A stretch of 14,471 bases of DNA from an uncultured Limnohabitans sp. (GCF_937889215.1 NZ_CALBEX010000071.1:1-14471), one strand, 5' to 3'; counted from the stretch's first letter, positions 7,036-13,777 are shown. Notes: generated by a model not told the origin, from the letters alone. Numbers and translations are program-made.

Positions 7036-7845
7036 TCAGTCGGCTTTTTGGACTTTGGCGGCCTTGCCTTCCAAGAAGGCGCGCACGCGGGCTTTGGCTT
7101 CTGGGGCGGCTTGGGCGATGGAGGCGACCAAGGCTTCGGTGAACAGCCCGTGGTCTGCCGGCTGCTCGGCGATGCGGGGCAGGGCGTGGGTCAGGGCGAA
7201 GTTGGTCATGGGGGCGTTGGTGGCGATGCGGCTGGCCAGCTCTATGGCCTTGGCCAAGGCACCGCCGTTGGGCACCAGGTATTGGGCCAAGCCCACACGC
7301 TCGCCATCTACGGCGTTGTAGACGCGGCCGGTGAGCATCATGTCGGTCATGCGGGCGGCGCCGATCAGCTTGGGCACGCGCACCGAGCCGCCGCCACCCA
7401 CAAAAATACCGCGTGTGCCTTCGGGCAGCGCGTAAAAAGTGCTTTCATCGGCCACGCGGATGTGTGCCGCAGACGCCAACTCCAGGCCACCGCCCACCAC
7501 CGCGCCGTGCAAGGCGGCCACCACAGGCACCCGGCCTTGCTCGACCGCGTTCAAGGCCACATGCCAGCCACGCGAATGGAAAATGCCTTCACTGGCGTCA
7601 CGCTCCTTGAGCTCTGACAAATCCAGCCCGGCGCAAAAGTGATCGCCTTCGCCGTGGATGACGGCGGCACGGGCTTCGGCCGGCAAGTTCTGAAAGACAT
7701 CGCGCAAGGCTTCAATCAAGCCGTCGTTGAGGGCGTTTCGTTTGGCTGGACGGCACAAACGCACCACGGCCACATCGCCCTGCATCTCTAGGGCGATGCC
7801 GTTGGCCAGGGCGCGGTCAAGGATGGGCTGATTCAAATTTGTCAT
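7036..7845 (-). CDS. Enoyl-CoA hydratase (crotonase family)
   Basis: A 269-residue crotonase, first gene of the operon. The oxyanion-hole segments are HFCAGLDLSEL (69-79) and HGAVVGGGLELA (113-124). Both catalytic glutamates of true hydratases appear to be present: E122 in GGGLELA and E142 in ALPEGTRG. The loop after it, GIFVGGGGSVRVPKLIG, is glycine-rich and differs from the SEINWGIPPG region I recall for hydroxycinnamoyl-CoA hydratase-lyases, so hydration feeding beta-oxidation is more likely than the aldolase-type cleavage to vanillin or hydroxybenzaldehyde. The ATG at 7845 was chosen. A TTG at 7881 would extend it by 12 residues but would put the operator palindrome inside the gene. The ribosome binding site before the ATG is poor. 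The substrate is inferred from the neighbours. Confidence 0.88.
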   Translation of the reverse strand: MTNLNQPILDRALANGIALEMQGDVAVVRLCRPAKRNALNDGLIEALRDVFQNLPAEARAAVIHGEGDHFCAGLDLSELKERDASEGIFHSRGWHVALNAVEQGRVPVVAALHGAVVGGGLELASAAHIRVADESTFYALPEGTRGIFVGGGGSVRVPKLIGAARMTDMMLTGRVYNAVDGERVGLAQYLVPNGGALAKAIELASRIATNAPMTNFALTHALPRIAEQPADHGLFTEALVASIAQAAPEAKARVRAFLEGKAAKVQKAD

Positions 7846-7866
7846 GGGGGCGTCGCTTGAAAGACA

Positions 7867-7880
7867 TGACCGATCGGTCA
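7867..7880. promoter_or_regulatory. Perfect 14-bp palindrome, candidate repressor operator
   Basis: TGACCGATCGGTCA is an exact palindrome. It lies 21 bases upstream of the hydratase ATG and directly downstream of the predicted -10 box, near +2 to +15 of a likely transcription start. That position suits a repressor. The MarR protein encoded at the end of the operon is the obvious candidate, though palindromes of this shape are also typical of TetR-family proteins. Confidence 0.6.
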
Positions 7881-7888
7881 AAAAGGTT

Positions 7889-7917
7889 ATTATTGATAAT
7901 CATATTGTGCTTGTCTG
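7889..7917 (-). promoter_or_regulatory. Predicted sigma70 promoter of the aromatic side-chain operon
   Basis: On the minus strand CAGACA (7912-7917, four of six matches to TTGACA) is followed after exactly 17 bases by AATAAT (7889-7894, five of six matches to TATAAT). The surrounding sequence is AT-rich against a GC-rich genome. It points into the hydratase gene and on through the seven-gene unit. Confidence 0.5.
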
Positions 7918-8165
7918 AGGGTGTTTTTGATCTTGGTAATTACCCTTGCTTGAGGTGAAATAACCAGACGGCTTTGGCGTGAGGAACGCCTAGGGATGTC
8001 CTAGCATTGGCGTCCAGAGCAATGGCCAAAGCATCGGGGGCCGTTTGCCAGCCCCTGGCTCAAAAACCGCGTTTTGTTTGGCCGCACGCCCCCGCTGATC
8101 AAGACCAAGCGCGGGATGAAGGGCTTTGAAGTGGCCGATTTCAAGCTGTCAGAGCGACAGCAGAA
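7918..8165. other. Intergenic stretch with possible coding remnant
   Basis: No gene is assigned. Two small hairpins are visible at 7976-7990 (GGCGT/ACGCC) and 8145-8161 (GCTGTC/GACAGC). The second lies just past the stop of the 113-aa gene but has no T run. From about 8000 to 8165 one plus-strand frame has coding-like third-position GC (reading ...WLKNRVLFGRTPPLIKTKRG...) but is cut by a TAG upstream and has no good start. I do not recognise it. Confidence 0.35.
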
Positions 8166-8507
8166 TCAAATTGACGGGTCTTGTGGTGCAGGGCTTTGCA
8201 GCAGTTGGTCCATAGGCCAGTTGAGCAGCTCGGCCAAGCGGCACACCACCCAGCGGGCTTCGCTGGGGATGACCACCGAGGGCTCCGCCAGCAGCCCAAG
8301 CTCGCATTGCTGCAGCACCAGGTCTTCGGTGATGCCCAGGGTGAACTGCATGTTGGCGGCTTTTTCGGTCAACAGGTTGGCCAGGTCTTCGCACAGCTCG
8401 TAGCGCTGAGCCATCTCGCGTTGGCCCAATGTGGGTTTGATTTTTCCGGGGGGAATGTAAAGCGCCATGAACGATGGCGGGATGTGGATCTGGAATTCTT
8501 CGGTCAT
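8166..8507 (-). CDS. Conserved hypothetical protein, 113 aa
   Basis: A 113-residue, probably cytoplasmic protein with no signal peptide or membrane segment. It starts MTEEFQIHIPPSFMALYIPP and has a helical centre with RYELCEDLANLLTEKA (35-50). It resembles a small family found across Burkholderiales that some annotations call 'ATPase with chaperone activity'. No Walker A or B motif is visible here, so that name is not supported by the sequence. The start ATG at 8507 has only a weak upstream purine stretch. It follows chrA on the same strand with a 117-base gap that shows nothing clear, so cotranscription with chrA is uncertain. Function unknown. Confidence 0.75.
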   Translation of the reverse strand: MTEEFQIHIPPSFMALYIPPGKIKPTLGQREMAQRYELCEDLANLLTEKAANMQFTLGITEDLVLQQCELGLLAEPSVVIPSEARWVVCRLAELLNWPMDQLLQSPAPQDPSI

Positions 8508-8624
8508 GGCGGTGGGGAGTTCTGGGGTGCATTAACGCACAGACCGCAGCCCATGCTCGCCCTGCAACGGTGTCGACGCGGCCTTTTCTGTCACCGGCGG
8601 TGGCCGCCCCGTTTGGTGTGCACC

Positions 8625-9932
8625 TCAAAAAACCAGCTGCCACACCAGGCCGATCACCGTGCACAAACCCAGCAGCCGAAACACACTGAGCTGCTGGCGA
8701 ACCAGCAGCCAGACCGCCAGCAGGGTGAGCAGCAGGGCACCCACATCGGGCAGCATGTGCCAGCCCCCGGGCAGCCAGGTTTGGCGCGCAAACGTGCCTG
8801 CCAGGTGCACGATCACGCCAATCACGGCCGCCGTGATGCCTTGCAAAGGCCCCGCCAGAGAAGGCAAATGCCGGGTCGACTCGACCAGCGGCCCCCCCGC
8901 CAGAATGAACACGAATGAGGGCAAGAACGTGAACCAAGTCACCACACAGGCCGCAGCGATGCCGCCCAGCAAGGGGTTTCCCAGCAGCGCTTGGCTGTGG
9001 CCGCCCAGAAAACCCATAAAGGCCACCACCATGATCAGGGGGCCCGGCGTGCTTTCGCCCAGGGCCAGTCCATCCATCATTTGCGCGGCGCTCAGCCAGC
9101 CATACTGCGCCACTGCCGCTTGTGTCACAAAAGGCAGCACCGCATACGCGCCGCCAAAAGTGAGCAAAGCCGCTTGCGTGAAAAAACCACCCATCTGCGT
9201 GAGCGTGTGCCCCGTGCCCAAGCCCAAGGCCATCAGGCCCAAACTCAGTGCCCACAGACCCAGCCCCAAGCCCAGCGCACGCAGCAGGCGAAGATGGCTG
9301 TAACGCGTGTGCTCAGGCGGCAGGTGGGCGTCTTCCAATTCGTCGGGGGGCTGTGGGCTGGCCACATCCGCAGGGCTTTGACGCGTCAGGTAAAAGCCCA
9401 CGCCCGCAGCGCAGGCCAAGATGACCGGAAACGGGACCTGCCACACCATGCCCAGCAATGACAAAATCGCCACGACCCACAGCCAACGGGCTCTCAAGGT
9501 GCGCAGCGCCAGGCGGTGTGCGGCTTGCAACACCAGAGCAGTCACGGCGGGCTTCAGGCCCCACAGCAAGGCTTGTCCCCAAGGGTGGGTTCCCCAGGCG
9601 GTGTAGGCCCAGCTCAGCACGATCAGCAGCAGCAAAGAAGGCAAGACAAACAAGGCCCCCGCCGCCAGCCCGCCGCGTGTGCCGTGCATCAGCCAGCCGG
9701 AGTAGGTGGCCAGTTGCTGGGCTTCGGGACCGGGCAGCAGCATGCAGTATTGCAGCGCATGCAGGTAGCGCTTTTCTGAAAGCCAGCGGCGGCGCACCAC
9801 CAGTTCTTCGTGCATCAAGGCGATCTGTCCTGCGGGTCCACCAAAGCTCATGCAGCCCAACCAGAACCAGAATTTGATCGCCGCCCTGAAGCTGGGCAGC
9901 GCCCGTGCGTCCGAAGCCTGCGGGGTGTTCAT
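8625..9932 (-). CDS. chrA: Chromate transporter ChrA (CHR family, two-domain)
   Basis: A 435-residue membrane protein with two homologous halves, the full-length CHR form. The N-terminal half has FWLGCMSFGGPAGQIALMHE (23-42) and YCMLLPGPEAQQLATYSG (62-79). The C-terminal half repeats this as TQAALLTFGGAYAVLPFVTQ and LGESTPGPLIMVVAFMGFLGG. The paired FGGP/FGGA and PGP motifs are family signatures. About ten hydrophobic segments are visible, split by a hydrophilic linker rich in P, E and D near residues 188-213. Known members export chromate across the inner membrane, some probably with proton or sulfate coupling. The start overlaps the stop of the upstream 126-aa gene (ATGA), which suggests translational coupling. 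No chrB or other chromate regulator is in the window, so a role in chromate resistance is family inference. Confidence 0.93.
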   Translation of the reverse strand: MNTPQASDARALPSFRAAIKFWFWLGCMSFGGPAGQIALMHEELVVRRRWLSEKRYLHALQYCMLLPGPEAQQLATYSGWLMHGTRGGLAAGALFVLPSLLLLIVLSWAYTAWGTHPWGQALLWGLKPAVTALVLQAAHRLALRTLRARWLWVVAILSLLGMVWQVPFPVILACAAGVGFYLTRQSPADVASPQPPDELEDAHLPPEHTRYSHLRLLRALGLGLGLWALSLGLMALGLGTGHTLTQMGGFFTQAALLTFGGAYAVLPFVTQAAVAQYGWLSAAQMMDGLALGESTPGPLIMVVAFMGFLGGHSQALLGNPLLGGIAAACVVTWFTFLPSFVFILAGGPLVESTRHLPSLAGPLQGITAAVIGVIVHLAGTFARQTWLPGGWHMLPDVGALLLTLLAVWLLVRQQLSVFRLLGLCTVIGLVWQLVF

Positions 9933-10309
9933 GCCTGCTCGAAGTGGCTGCGAAATGCCTGCACAAAACCAGGCGTGCCAATCAAAGTCAGGCTCAGCGA
10001 GAGACTTTGCGAGCCGATCGGCTGGGGCAAAAGGCTCAGTTGTCCGGTGCTTGGCACGAAGCGGGGTGTGGCCACCTGGGGTTTGCTGCCTTCGCGCAGC
10101 AGCGTGACCTGCAGGTCAAAATCCCAGTTGGCACCGTTTTCAAGGGGGCCAGGGCCCTCGTGGTCAAAGCCGTGTGCCCAGCGCAGCACCTGCGCGACCT
10201 CTTCTAACAAAGCCGTGTTGTGTTGGGGGGCAGGTTGCGCCAGCGCATCCCAGCAGACCACGCCCTCGGCATCCTCGCTGCAGTCAAAATCAAGCAATTG
10301 CAAATTCAT
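9929..10309 (-). CDS. Conserved hypothetical protein coupled to chrA, 126 aa
   Basis: A 126-residue protein that starts MNLQLLDFDCSEDAEGVVCW and is acidic at the N-terminus. A DFDLQVTLLREG segment (63-74) precedes a region rich in S, L and T that looks like beta strands (SLSLSLTLIGT, 101-111). No membrane segment, signal peptide or known catalytic motif is visible. Its TGA shares bases with the chrA ATG, so the two are probably translated together. The gene is coding by codon use and by this overlap. I recognise it only as a type of uncharacterised protein seen in related bacteria, and I do not propose a function. Confidence 0.75.
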   Translation of the reverse strand: MNLQLLDFDCSEDAEGVVCWDALAQPAPQHNTALLEEVAQVLRWAHGFDHEGPGPLENGANWDFDLQVTLLREGSKPQVATPRFVPSTGQLSLLPQPIGSQSLSLSLTLIGTPGFVQAFRSHFEQA

Positions 10310-10343
10310 GCGTCCGTTCCATGCGTTTGTTTATCAAACCAGT

Positions 10344-10365
10344 CCCAATTGTCAGCTTAATTGGG
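10344..10365. repeat. Inverted repeat CCCAATT-8-AATTGGG
   Basis: Seven-base perfect arms at 10344-10350 and 10359-10365 with an 8-base spacer, in the 136-base gap upstream of the 126-aa gene and downstream of the cyclase-family gene. It lies 35 bases upstream of the 126-aa gene's ATG. It could be a regulator site for the chrA pair or a weak transcription end for the cyclase gene. No T run supports a terminator. Confidence 0.4.
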
Positions 10366-10445
10366 GCTGTTCGATGGTCGGATGCGGTTGGCTGAGCCAT
10401 TTCATGGGCTCAGCTGCAGCCTAGGGGTTGCGGCGCTTGAGCGTC

Positions 10446-11507
10446 TCACACCGTGGCGATGGGCGTGGCCGGTGAGCCAATGGCCCCAGGCAGGCGCAGG
10501 GGCGGGGCGGTGAGCAAAAAACGGCCTCGGCCGTTCTGGCGCAGCCAGTCGGCCAAAGGGGTGAGGTGCCAGATTTCGCCCAGATGCACGCCCAGTTTGA
10601 ACAGGCAATGCTCGTGCAAGGGCAAAGCCGCGCAGCTGCCGGGTCGTGGCGAGGCGGGCAAGCCTTCAACTGCGTAGTTGTCGGCGATCAGCGCCACAAG
10701 GCCCGAATCGGTGATCCACTGCAGCAGCCGCTCGTCGCGCCCTTCGAGCACGGCACACGAGTTTTCCACCGCATGCGGGTCGGGCTGTTTGTTCATCTCC
10801 AGCAGCAGCTGCGCAAAGCCTGTGTGCAGGCACACCATGTCGCCGGGCTCTATCACCACTTGGTCTTTTTTCAGGATGTCCATCAGCAAGTCATAACCCA
10901 CCCGCACCCGCTCGCGGCCCAGGTGGGCATGCAGGTCGATCATGACCGCGCGGCCTTGCACGCAGCGCTCAGACATCTTCTCGATGCCCAAGGCTTTGGC
11001 CGAAGAGGTGGATTCGCGGGCAATCTCCGGAAAACCAAAAATCCCCGCGCCTTCGCTGCCGCTGGGCCCCACCACATCGGTGCCGGCGCGAAAGCCGTTG
11101 TAATACACCGGCTCGGGCACGCCGTCGCCGTTGGCGTCGAACATCGAGCCCACATGCGCCAAGCTGTCCCACTGGGTGCTGTACTGCAAATGCATGATCA
11201 CCAAGTCGTCGCACACCACATCGGTGCAAACCGGGTCGTCACACCACAGCTGGTAGTTCATATTGGGTTTGTCGCCGCGCAAGGTGGGGCGCAGCACCGG
11301 CGGCTGACGCCGGGGGTTGAGCACATTGCCCCCCGGAAAATCCAGCGGCAAGCTCAGGTTGAAAGTCTGCCCCGTGCGCACCTCTTGTATGCCTTGCAGC
11401 ACTTTGTCGGGCGTCAAAAGGTTCATGCGGCCGCATTGGTCGTCGGGCCCGAAGTCGCTCCAGTTCGAGCCCGGTGGGCGCTGTTTCCAGCGGGGGGATG
11501 AAGACAT
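10446..11507 (-). CDS. Cyclase-family (PF04199-type) hydrolase
   Basis: A 353-residue protein of the cyclase / kynurenine formamidase-like fold, in the longer subgroup (about 340-350 residues). The region matching the family's HxGTHxDxPxH metal motif reads QYSTQWDSLAH (108-118): the Asp and last His are kept, but the first two His positions are Gln. Other family marks are DLHAHLG (191-197), GDMVCLHTGF (222-231) and LPLHEHCLFKLGVHLGE (296-311). Known members hydrolyse ring or amide bonds using Zn or Mn. Whether this one binds metal in the same way is doubtful. The ATG at 11507 is clear because AAAGGAG lies 6 bases upstream; an upstream ATG would add 16 residues and lacks this. It is monocistronic or at most loosely linked to its neighbours. 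Substrate unknown. Confidence 0.88.
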   Translation of the reverse strand: MSSSPRWKQRPPGSNWSDFGPDDQCGRMNLLTPDKVLQGIQEVRTGQTFNLSLPLDFPGGNVLNPRRQPPVLRPTLRGDKPNMNYQLWCDDPVCTDVVCDDLVIMHLQYSTQWDSLAHVGSMFDANGDGVPEPVYYNGFRAGTDVVGPSGSEGAGIFGFPEIARESTSSAKALGIEKMSERCVQGRAVMIDLHAHLGRERVRVGYDLLMDILKKDQVVIEPGDMVCLHTGFAQLLLEMNKQPDPHAVENSCAVLEGRDERLLQWITDSGLVALIADNYAVEGLPASPRPGSCAALPLHEHCLFKLGVHLGEIWHLTPLADWLRQNGRGRFLLTAPPLRLPGAIGSPATPIATV

Positions 11508-11661
11508 GTCTGACTCCTTTGGTGGCTGCCCAAGCGCAAAACGCGTGCGTGCCATCTTGTGCGCTGGGTGGCTGCTTTTGTGTCACCGAGCTGACTTTGA
11601 TTCGCAAGCCAGGCCGCCCCCGTGATCTTGTCCTGTGATGTCTTGAAAAGCGACGCGTGTT

Positions 11662-11736
11662 GTCGGTCGGTACCTTCAGGTCCGATGTGCATGGTTTTGC
11701 ATCAGCGTCATGTTGGGGCTAAAGCCATCGGCCTAC
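11662..11736. repeat. REP-like element pair, copy 3
   Basis: This lies in the 300-base gap between the cyclase-family gene and the EamA transporter, where no gene is seen. The left unit (about 11665-11689, GGTCGGTACCTTCAGGTCCG) and the right unit (11709-11736, GGGGCTAAAGCCATCGGCCTAC) match the left and right units of copy 1 near 3590-3649 in order, orientation and spacing type. Both lie past the 3' end of the EamA gene and upstream of the cyclase-family start. Confidence 0.7.
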
Positions 11737-11807
11737 AAGGCGAAAACGCCAAAAATTTCAGCATTTGCGGTCGAATCATGGTCCGGGTGAATCCGGCGCT
11801 CAGTGGG

Positions 11808-12698
11808 TCAATCAGGGTGGCTGCCTTGAAACTCGCGCCACAACAAATACAGGCCGCTGGCCACCACCACCAAGGCCCCGAGCACCACGGCCAAGTCAGG
11901 CACTCGGCCAAAGACCAGCCATCCCAACACGGTCATGTAAATGATTTGCTGGTACAAAAACGGACCCAGCACTGCCGCCGACGCATAGCGGTGCGCCACG
12001 GCCACAAAGTAGTGGCCAATGCCGCCGCACAAACCGGCCAGCGCCATCACAAACCACTCCAGCAGCGTGGCCGGGTTTTGCCATTGCCACAACGCCACAG
12101 GGGTGAGCACCAAGGTCGCCACCACCGCCGAGGTCAGTTGCGTGGTGGCCGGGTTTTCGCTGCTGGCCAGATAGCGCGTCATCATGTTGAAGAGCGCATA
12201 CAAAATGGCGTTGAGCGCCGACAACAAGATGGCCGGGTGAAAGCCTTGGCTGCCGGGGCGGATGATGACCAGCACGCCCGCAAAGCCCACCGCAATCGCC
12301 AGCCAACGCTTGGCGTCCAGCCGCTCACCCAGCCACCAAGCGGACAGCAGGGCAATCAAAATCGGCACGGAAAACTGCATGGCCCCGGTCTCGGCCAGCT
12401 GCAAATACTGCAAGGCCCAGAAGTTCAGCGCGGTCATGGACGCCAGCATCAAGCCGCGCAGCAGCTGCAAACGCGGGTGCCGCCAGCGCAGCAAATCGCC
12501 TTTGAGCGAGGGCGCAAACACCGCAATTGAAAACAGCGAGTGGGTGAGAAAGCGCATCCACACCACCTGCATCACGGGCAGGGTGAGCACCAGCCACTTG
12601 GCCGAAGCGTCGAGCGTGGCAAACATCAAGGTGGTGACCTTCACCAGCGCAATGCCGATGCGGCGGTGCCGGGCGCTGTCGCTGAAAAGCTGGCTCAT
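11808..12698 (-). CDS. EamA/DMT-family transporter
   Basis: A 296-residue integral membrane protein with about ten hydrophobic segments in two repeated EamA halves. The first half includes VVWMRFLTHSLFSIAVFAPS, FWALQYLQLAETGAMQFSVP (93-112) and WLAIAVGFAGVLVIIRPG. The second includes ILLSALNAILYALFNMMTRY, GGIGHYFVAVAHRYASAAVL and LGWLVFGRVPDLAVVLGALV. The ALQY-ETGAMQFSVPIL stretch and the re-entry near YASAAVLGPFLYQQIIY are usual for drug/metabolite exporters of the RhaT/EamA type. The substrate cannot be told from the sequence. It starts 24 bases after the SDR gene stop and is probably the second gene of a pair. The ribosome binding site is weak, so the start is moderately sure. Confidence 0.9.
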   Translation of the reverse strand: MSQLFSDSARHRRIGIALVKVTTLMFATLDASAKWLVLTLPVMQVVWMRFLTHSLFSIAVFAPSLKGDLLRWRHPRLQLLRGLMLASMTALNFWALQYLQLAETGAMQFSVPILIALLSAWWLGERLDAKRWLAIAVGFAGVLVIIRPGSQGFHPAILLSALNAILYALFNMMTRYLASSENPATTQLTSAVVATLVLTPVALWQWQNPATLLEWFVMALAGLCGGIGHYFVAVAHRYASAAVLGPFLYQQIIYMTVLGWLVFGRVPDLAVVLGALVVVASGLYLLWREFQGSHPD

Positions 12699-12722
12699 GG
12701 GCTGGGTGAGATGCCGTCGGGC

Positions 12723-13490
12723 TCAGCGCTTGGCAGGCGTCTCCAGCCCGCCCATGTAAAAGCGGTTGAAGGTGGGGGAGATGATCAATTCATTGATGCA
12801 GGTGCGGGCAGGCATTTGCGCTAAAAACAAAATGGCTTGGCCCATGTCTTCGGCCTGCACCATGCGATCGCGCTGCTCGGCAGAGGGCGGCACGGGCCGC
12901 TTGTCCAAAATGGGCGTGGCCACTTCGCCAGGCAAAAGCGAGGTGGCGCGGATGCCGTGTGCGCACTCTTCCATGTTGATGGACTCGCTCAGGGCCAGCA
13001 CGGCGCGTTTGGTGGCGTTGTAAGCCGGGCCGGTGAGCTTGGATGCGTAAAGCCCTGCCCAAGACGACACGTTGATGATCAAGCCGCCTTGTTGCTGGCG
13101 CATGGCAGGCAAGACCGCGTGCACGCAATAAAACAAACCTGACAAATTGATGGCCACGACATCGTCCCAAGCCTCGGGGGTGACCACGTCGAAATTGCGC
13201 TGCGTGGCATTGGTGCCAGCGCTGGTCACCAGAATGTCGATGCGACCGTGTTTGTCCAAGATCTGCTGCGCTGCTGCTTTGACGGCATGTTTGTCGGCGA
13301 CATCCAGCAGCAAAGCTTCTGCGCTGCCCAAGCCCTGCAGCGTGGCCAGCGCGCTGGCGTTGGTGGCGGCGTTGCGACCTGAAATGACCACATGGACCCC
13401 GGCCTTGACCAGCTCGATTGCGCCCGCCAGTCCGATGCCGCTGCCTCCGCCGGTGATCCAAGCAATTTGGCCGTTGAGGAGGGTGTTCAT
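12723..13490 (-). CDS. Short-chain dehydrogenase/reductase
   Basis: A 255-residue classical SDR. The cofactor motif TGGGSGIG is at 13-20. SGRN (37-40), with Arg after beta-2, suggests NADP use. The structural motif TSAGTN is at 89-94, the catalytic Ser in NVSSWAG (S142 or S143), and YNATK gives Y157 and K161. The PGEVATPI segment (187-194) is the usual post-catalytic PG motif. A longer in-frame start at 13694 was rejected because the added 68 residues are not SDR-like and would reach into the tRNA terminator. The ATG at 13490 is directly followed by the fold. It is cotranscribed with the EamA transporter 24 bases downstream, which may carry its substrate or product, though that is inference. 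The substrate is unknown. Confidence 0.9.
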   Translation of the reverse strand: MNTLLNGQIAWITGGGSGIGLAGAIELVKAGVHVVISGRNAATNASALATLQGLGSAEALLLDVADKHAVKAAAQQILDKHGRIDILVTSAGTNATQRNFDVVTPEAWDDVVAINLSGLFYCVHAVLPAMRQQQGGLIINVSSWAGLYASKLTGPAYNATKRAVLALSESINMEECAHGIRATSLLPGEVATPILDKRPVPPSAEQRDRMVQAEDMGQAILFLAQMPARTCINELIISPTFNRFYMGGLETPAKR

Positions 13491-13562
13491 GGCAGTGTCC
13501 AATTCAGGAAAGTAGGGGCGCGCCGGGCTCAGTGAGGTGGCGCTCGGGGCGAACAAGGCTTG

Positions 13563-13568
13563 AATATA
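13563..13568 (-). promoter_or_regulatory. Possible -10 box for the SDR-EamA pair
   Basis: TATATT on the minus strand (five of six matches to TATAAT), about 73 bases upstream of the SDR start, in an AT-rich patch. No convincing -35 hexamer at 16-18 bases was found, so this is weak. Confidence 0.25.
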
Positions 13569-13692
13569 AGCAGTCTTGTGCCTGCGGATGTGCTGCTCAG
13601 GTGACAGCGCTGACCAGTGCCGGCCCTGCAGCCTTTTGCGTGCCGGGTGATAAATGCCGATGCACTGGATGAAATGCGTGCGAATCGGACAC

Positions 13693-13718
13693 AAAAAAGC
13701 CCACGTTGGACGTGGGCT
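13693..13718 (-). terminator. Rho-independent terminator downstream of tRNA-Asn
   Basis: Perfect 9-bp stem AGCCCACGT (13698-13706) / ACGTGGGCT (13710-13718) with a 3-base loop. On the minus strand the stem is followed by six T residues (complement of 13693-13698). It lies 15 bases past the CCA end of the tRNA-Asn sequence and would end its transcript. A TTTTG stretch on the other side gives weak plus-strand activity at most. Confidence 0.85.
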
Positions 13719-13732
13719 GTTTTGTTGGATGG

Positions 13733-13777
13733 TGGCTCCTCGACCTGGGCTCGAACCAGGGACCTACGGATTAACAG
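13733..13777 (-). other. 3' half of tRNA-Asn(GTT): element attachment site
   Basis: Read on the minus strand, this is the tRNA-Asn sequence from the anticodon loop (CTGTTAATC, anticodon GTT) through the T arm (CCTGG-TTCGAGC-CCAGG) to the acceptor end GAGGAGCCA with encoded CCA. The 5' half (acceptor 5' strand, D arm, 5' anticodon stem) is missing: beyond 13777 the sequence turns into unrelated AT-rich DNA. A tRNA 3' fragment starting at the anticodon loop is the classic core left at one end of an element that integrated into a tRNA gene. A tyrosine recombinase gene begins to be visible 190 bases further on. By this reading the host chromosome is to the left and the element to the right, with the intact tRNA-Asn expected at the far end. 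Confidence 0.85.

Noticed and set aside
6679..7617. 312-codon open frame on the plus strand
   Set aside because: It crosses the ligase-hydratase boundary in antisense. The strong ribosome binding site and the motifs of the minus-strand genes exclude it.
8149..9255. 368-codon open frame on the minus strand
   Set aside because: It overlaps chrA and the 113-aa gene in another frame. The peptide is G/A/R/H-rich without a fold, and chrA motifs are intact in the competing frame.
11622..12530. 302-codon open frame on the plus strand
   Set aside because: It is antisense to the EamA transporter, with a Q/H/R-rich translation, and it begins in repeat sequence.
13491..13694. Longer N-terminus for the SDR at 12723-13490
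   Set aside because: The 68 added residues are not SDR-like, contain no leader features and reach almost to the tRNA terminator.
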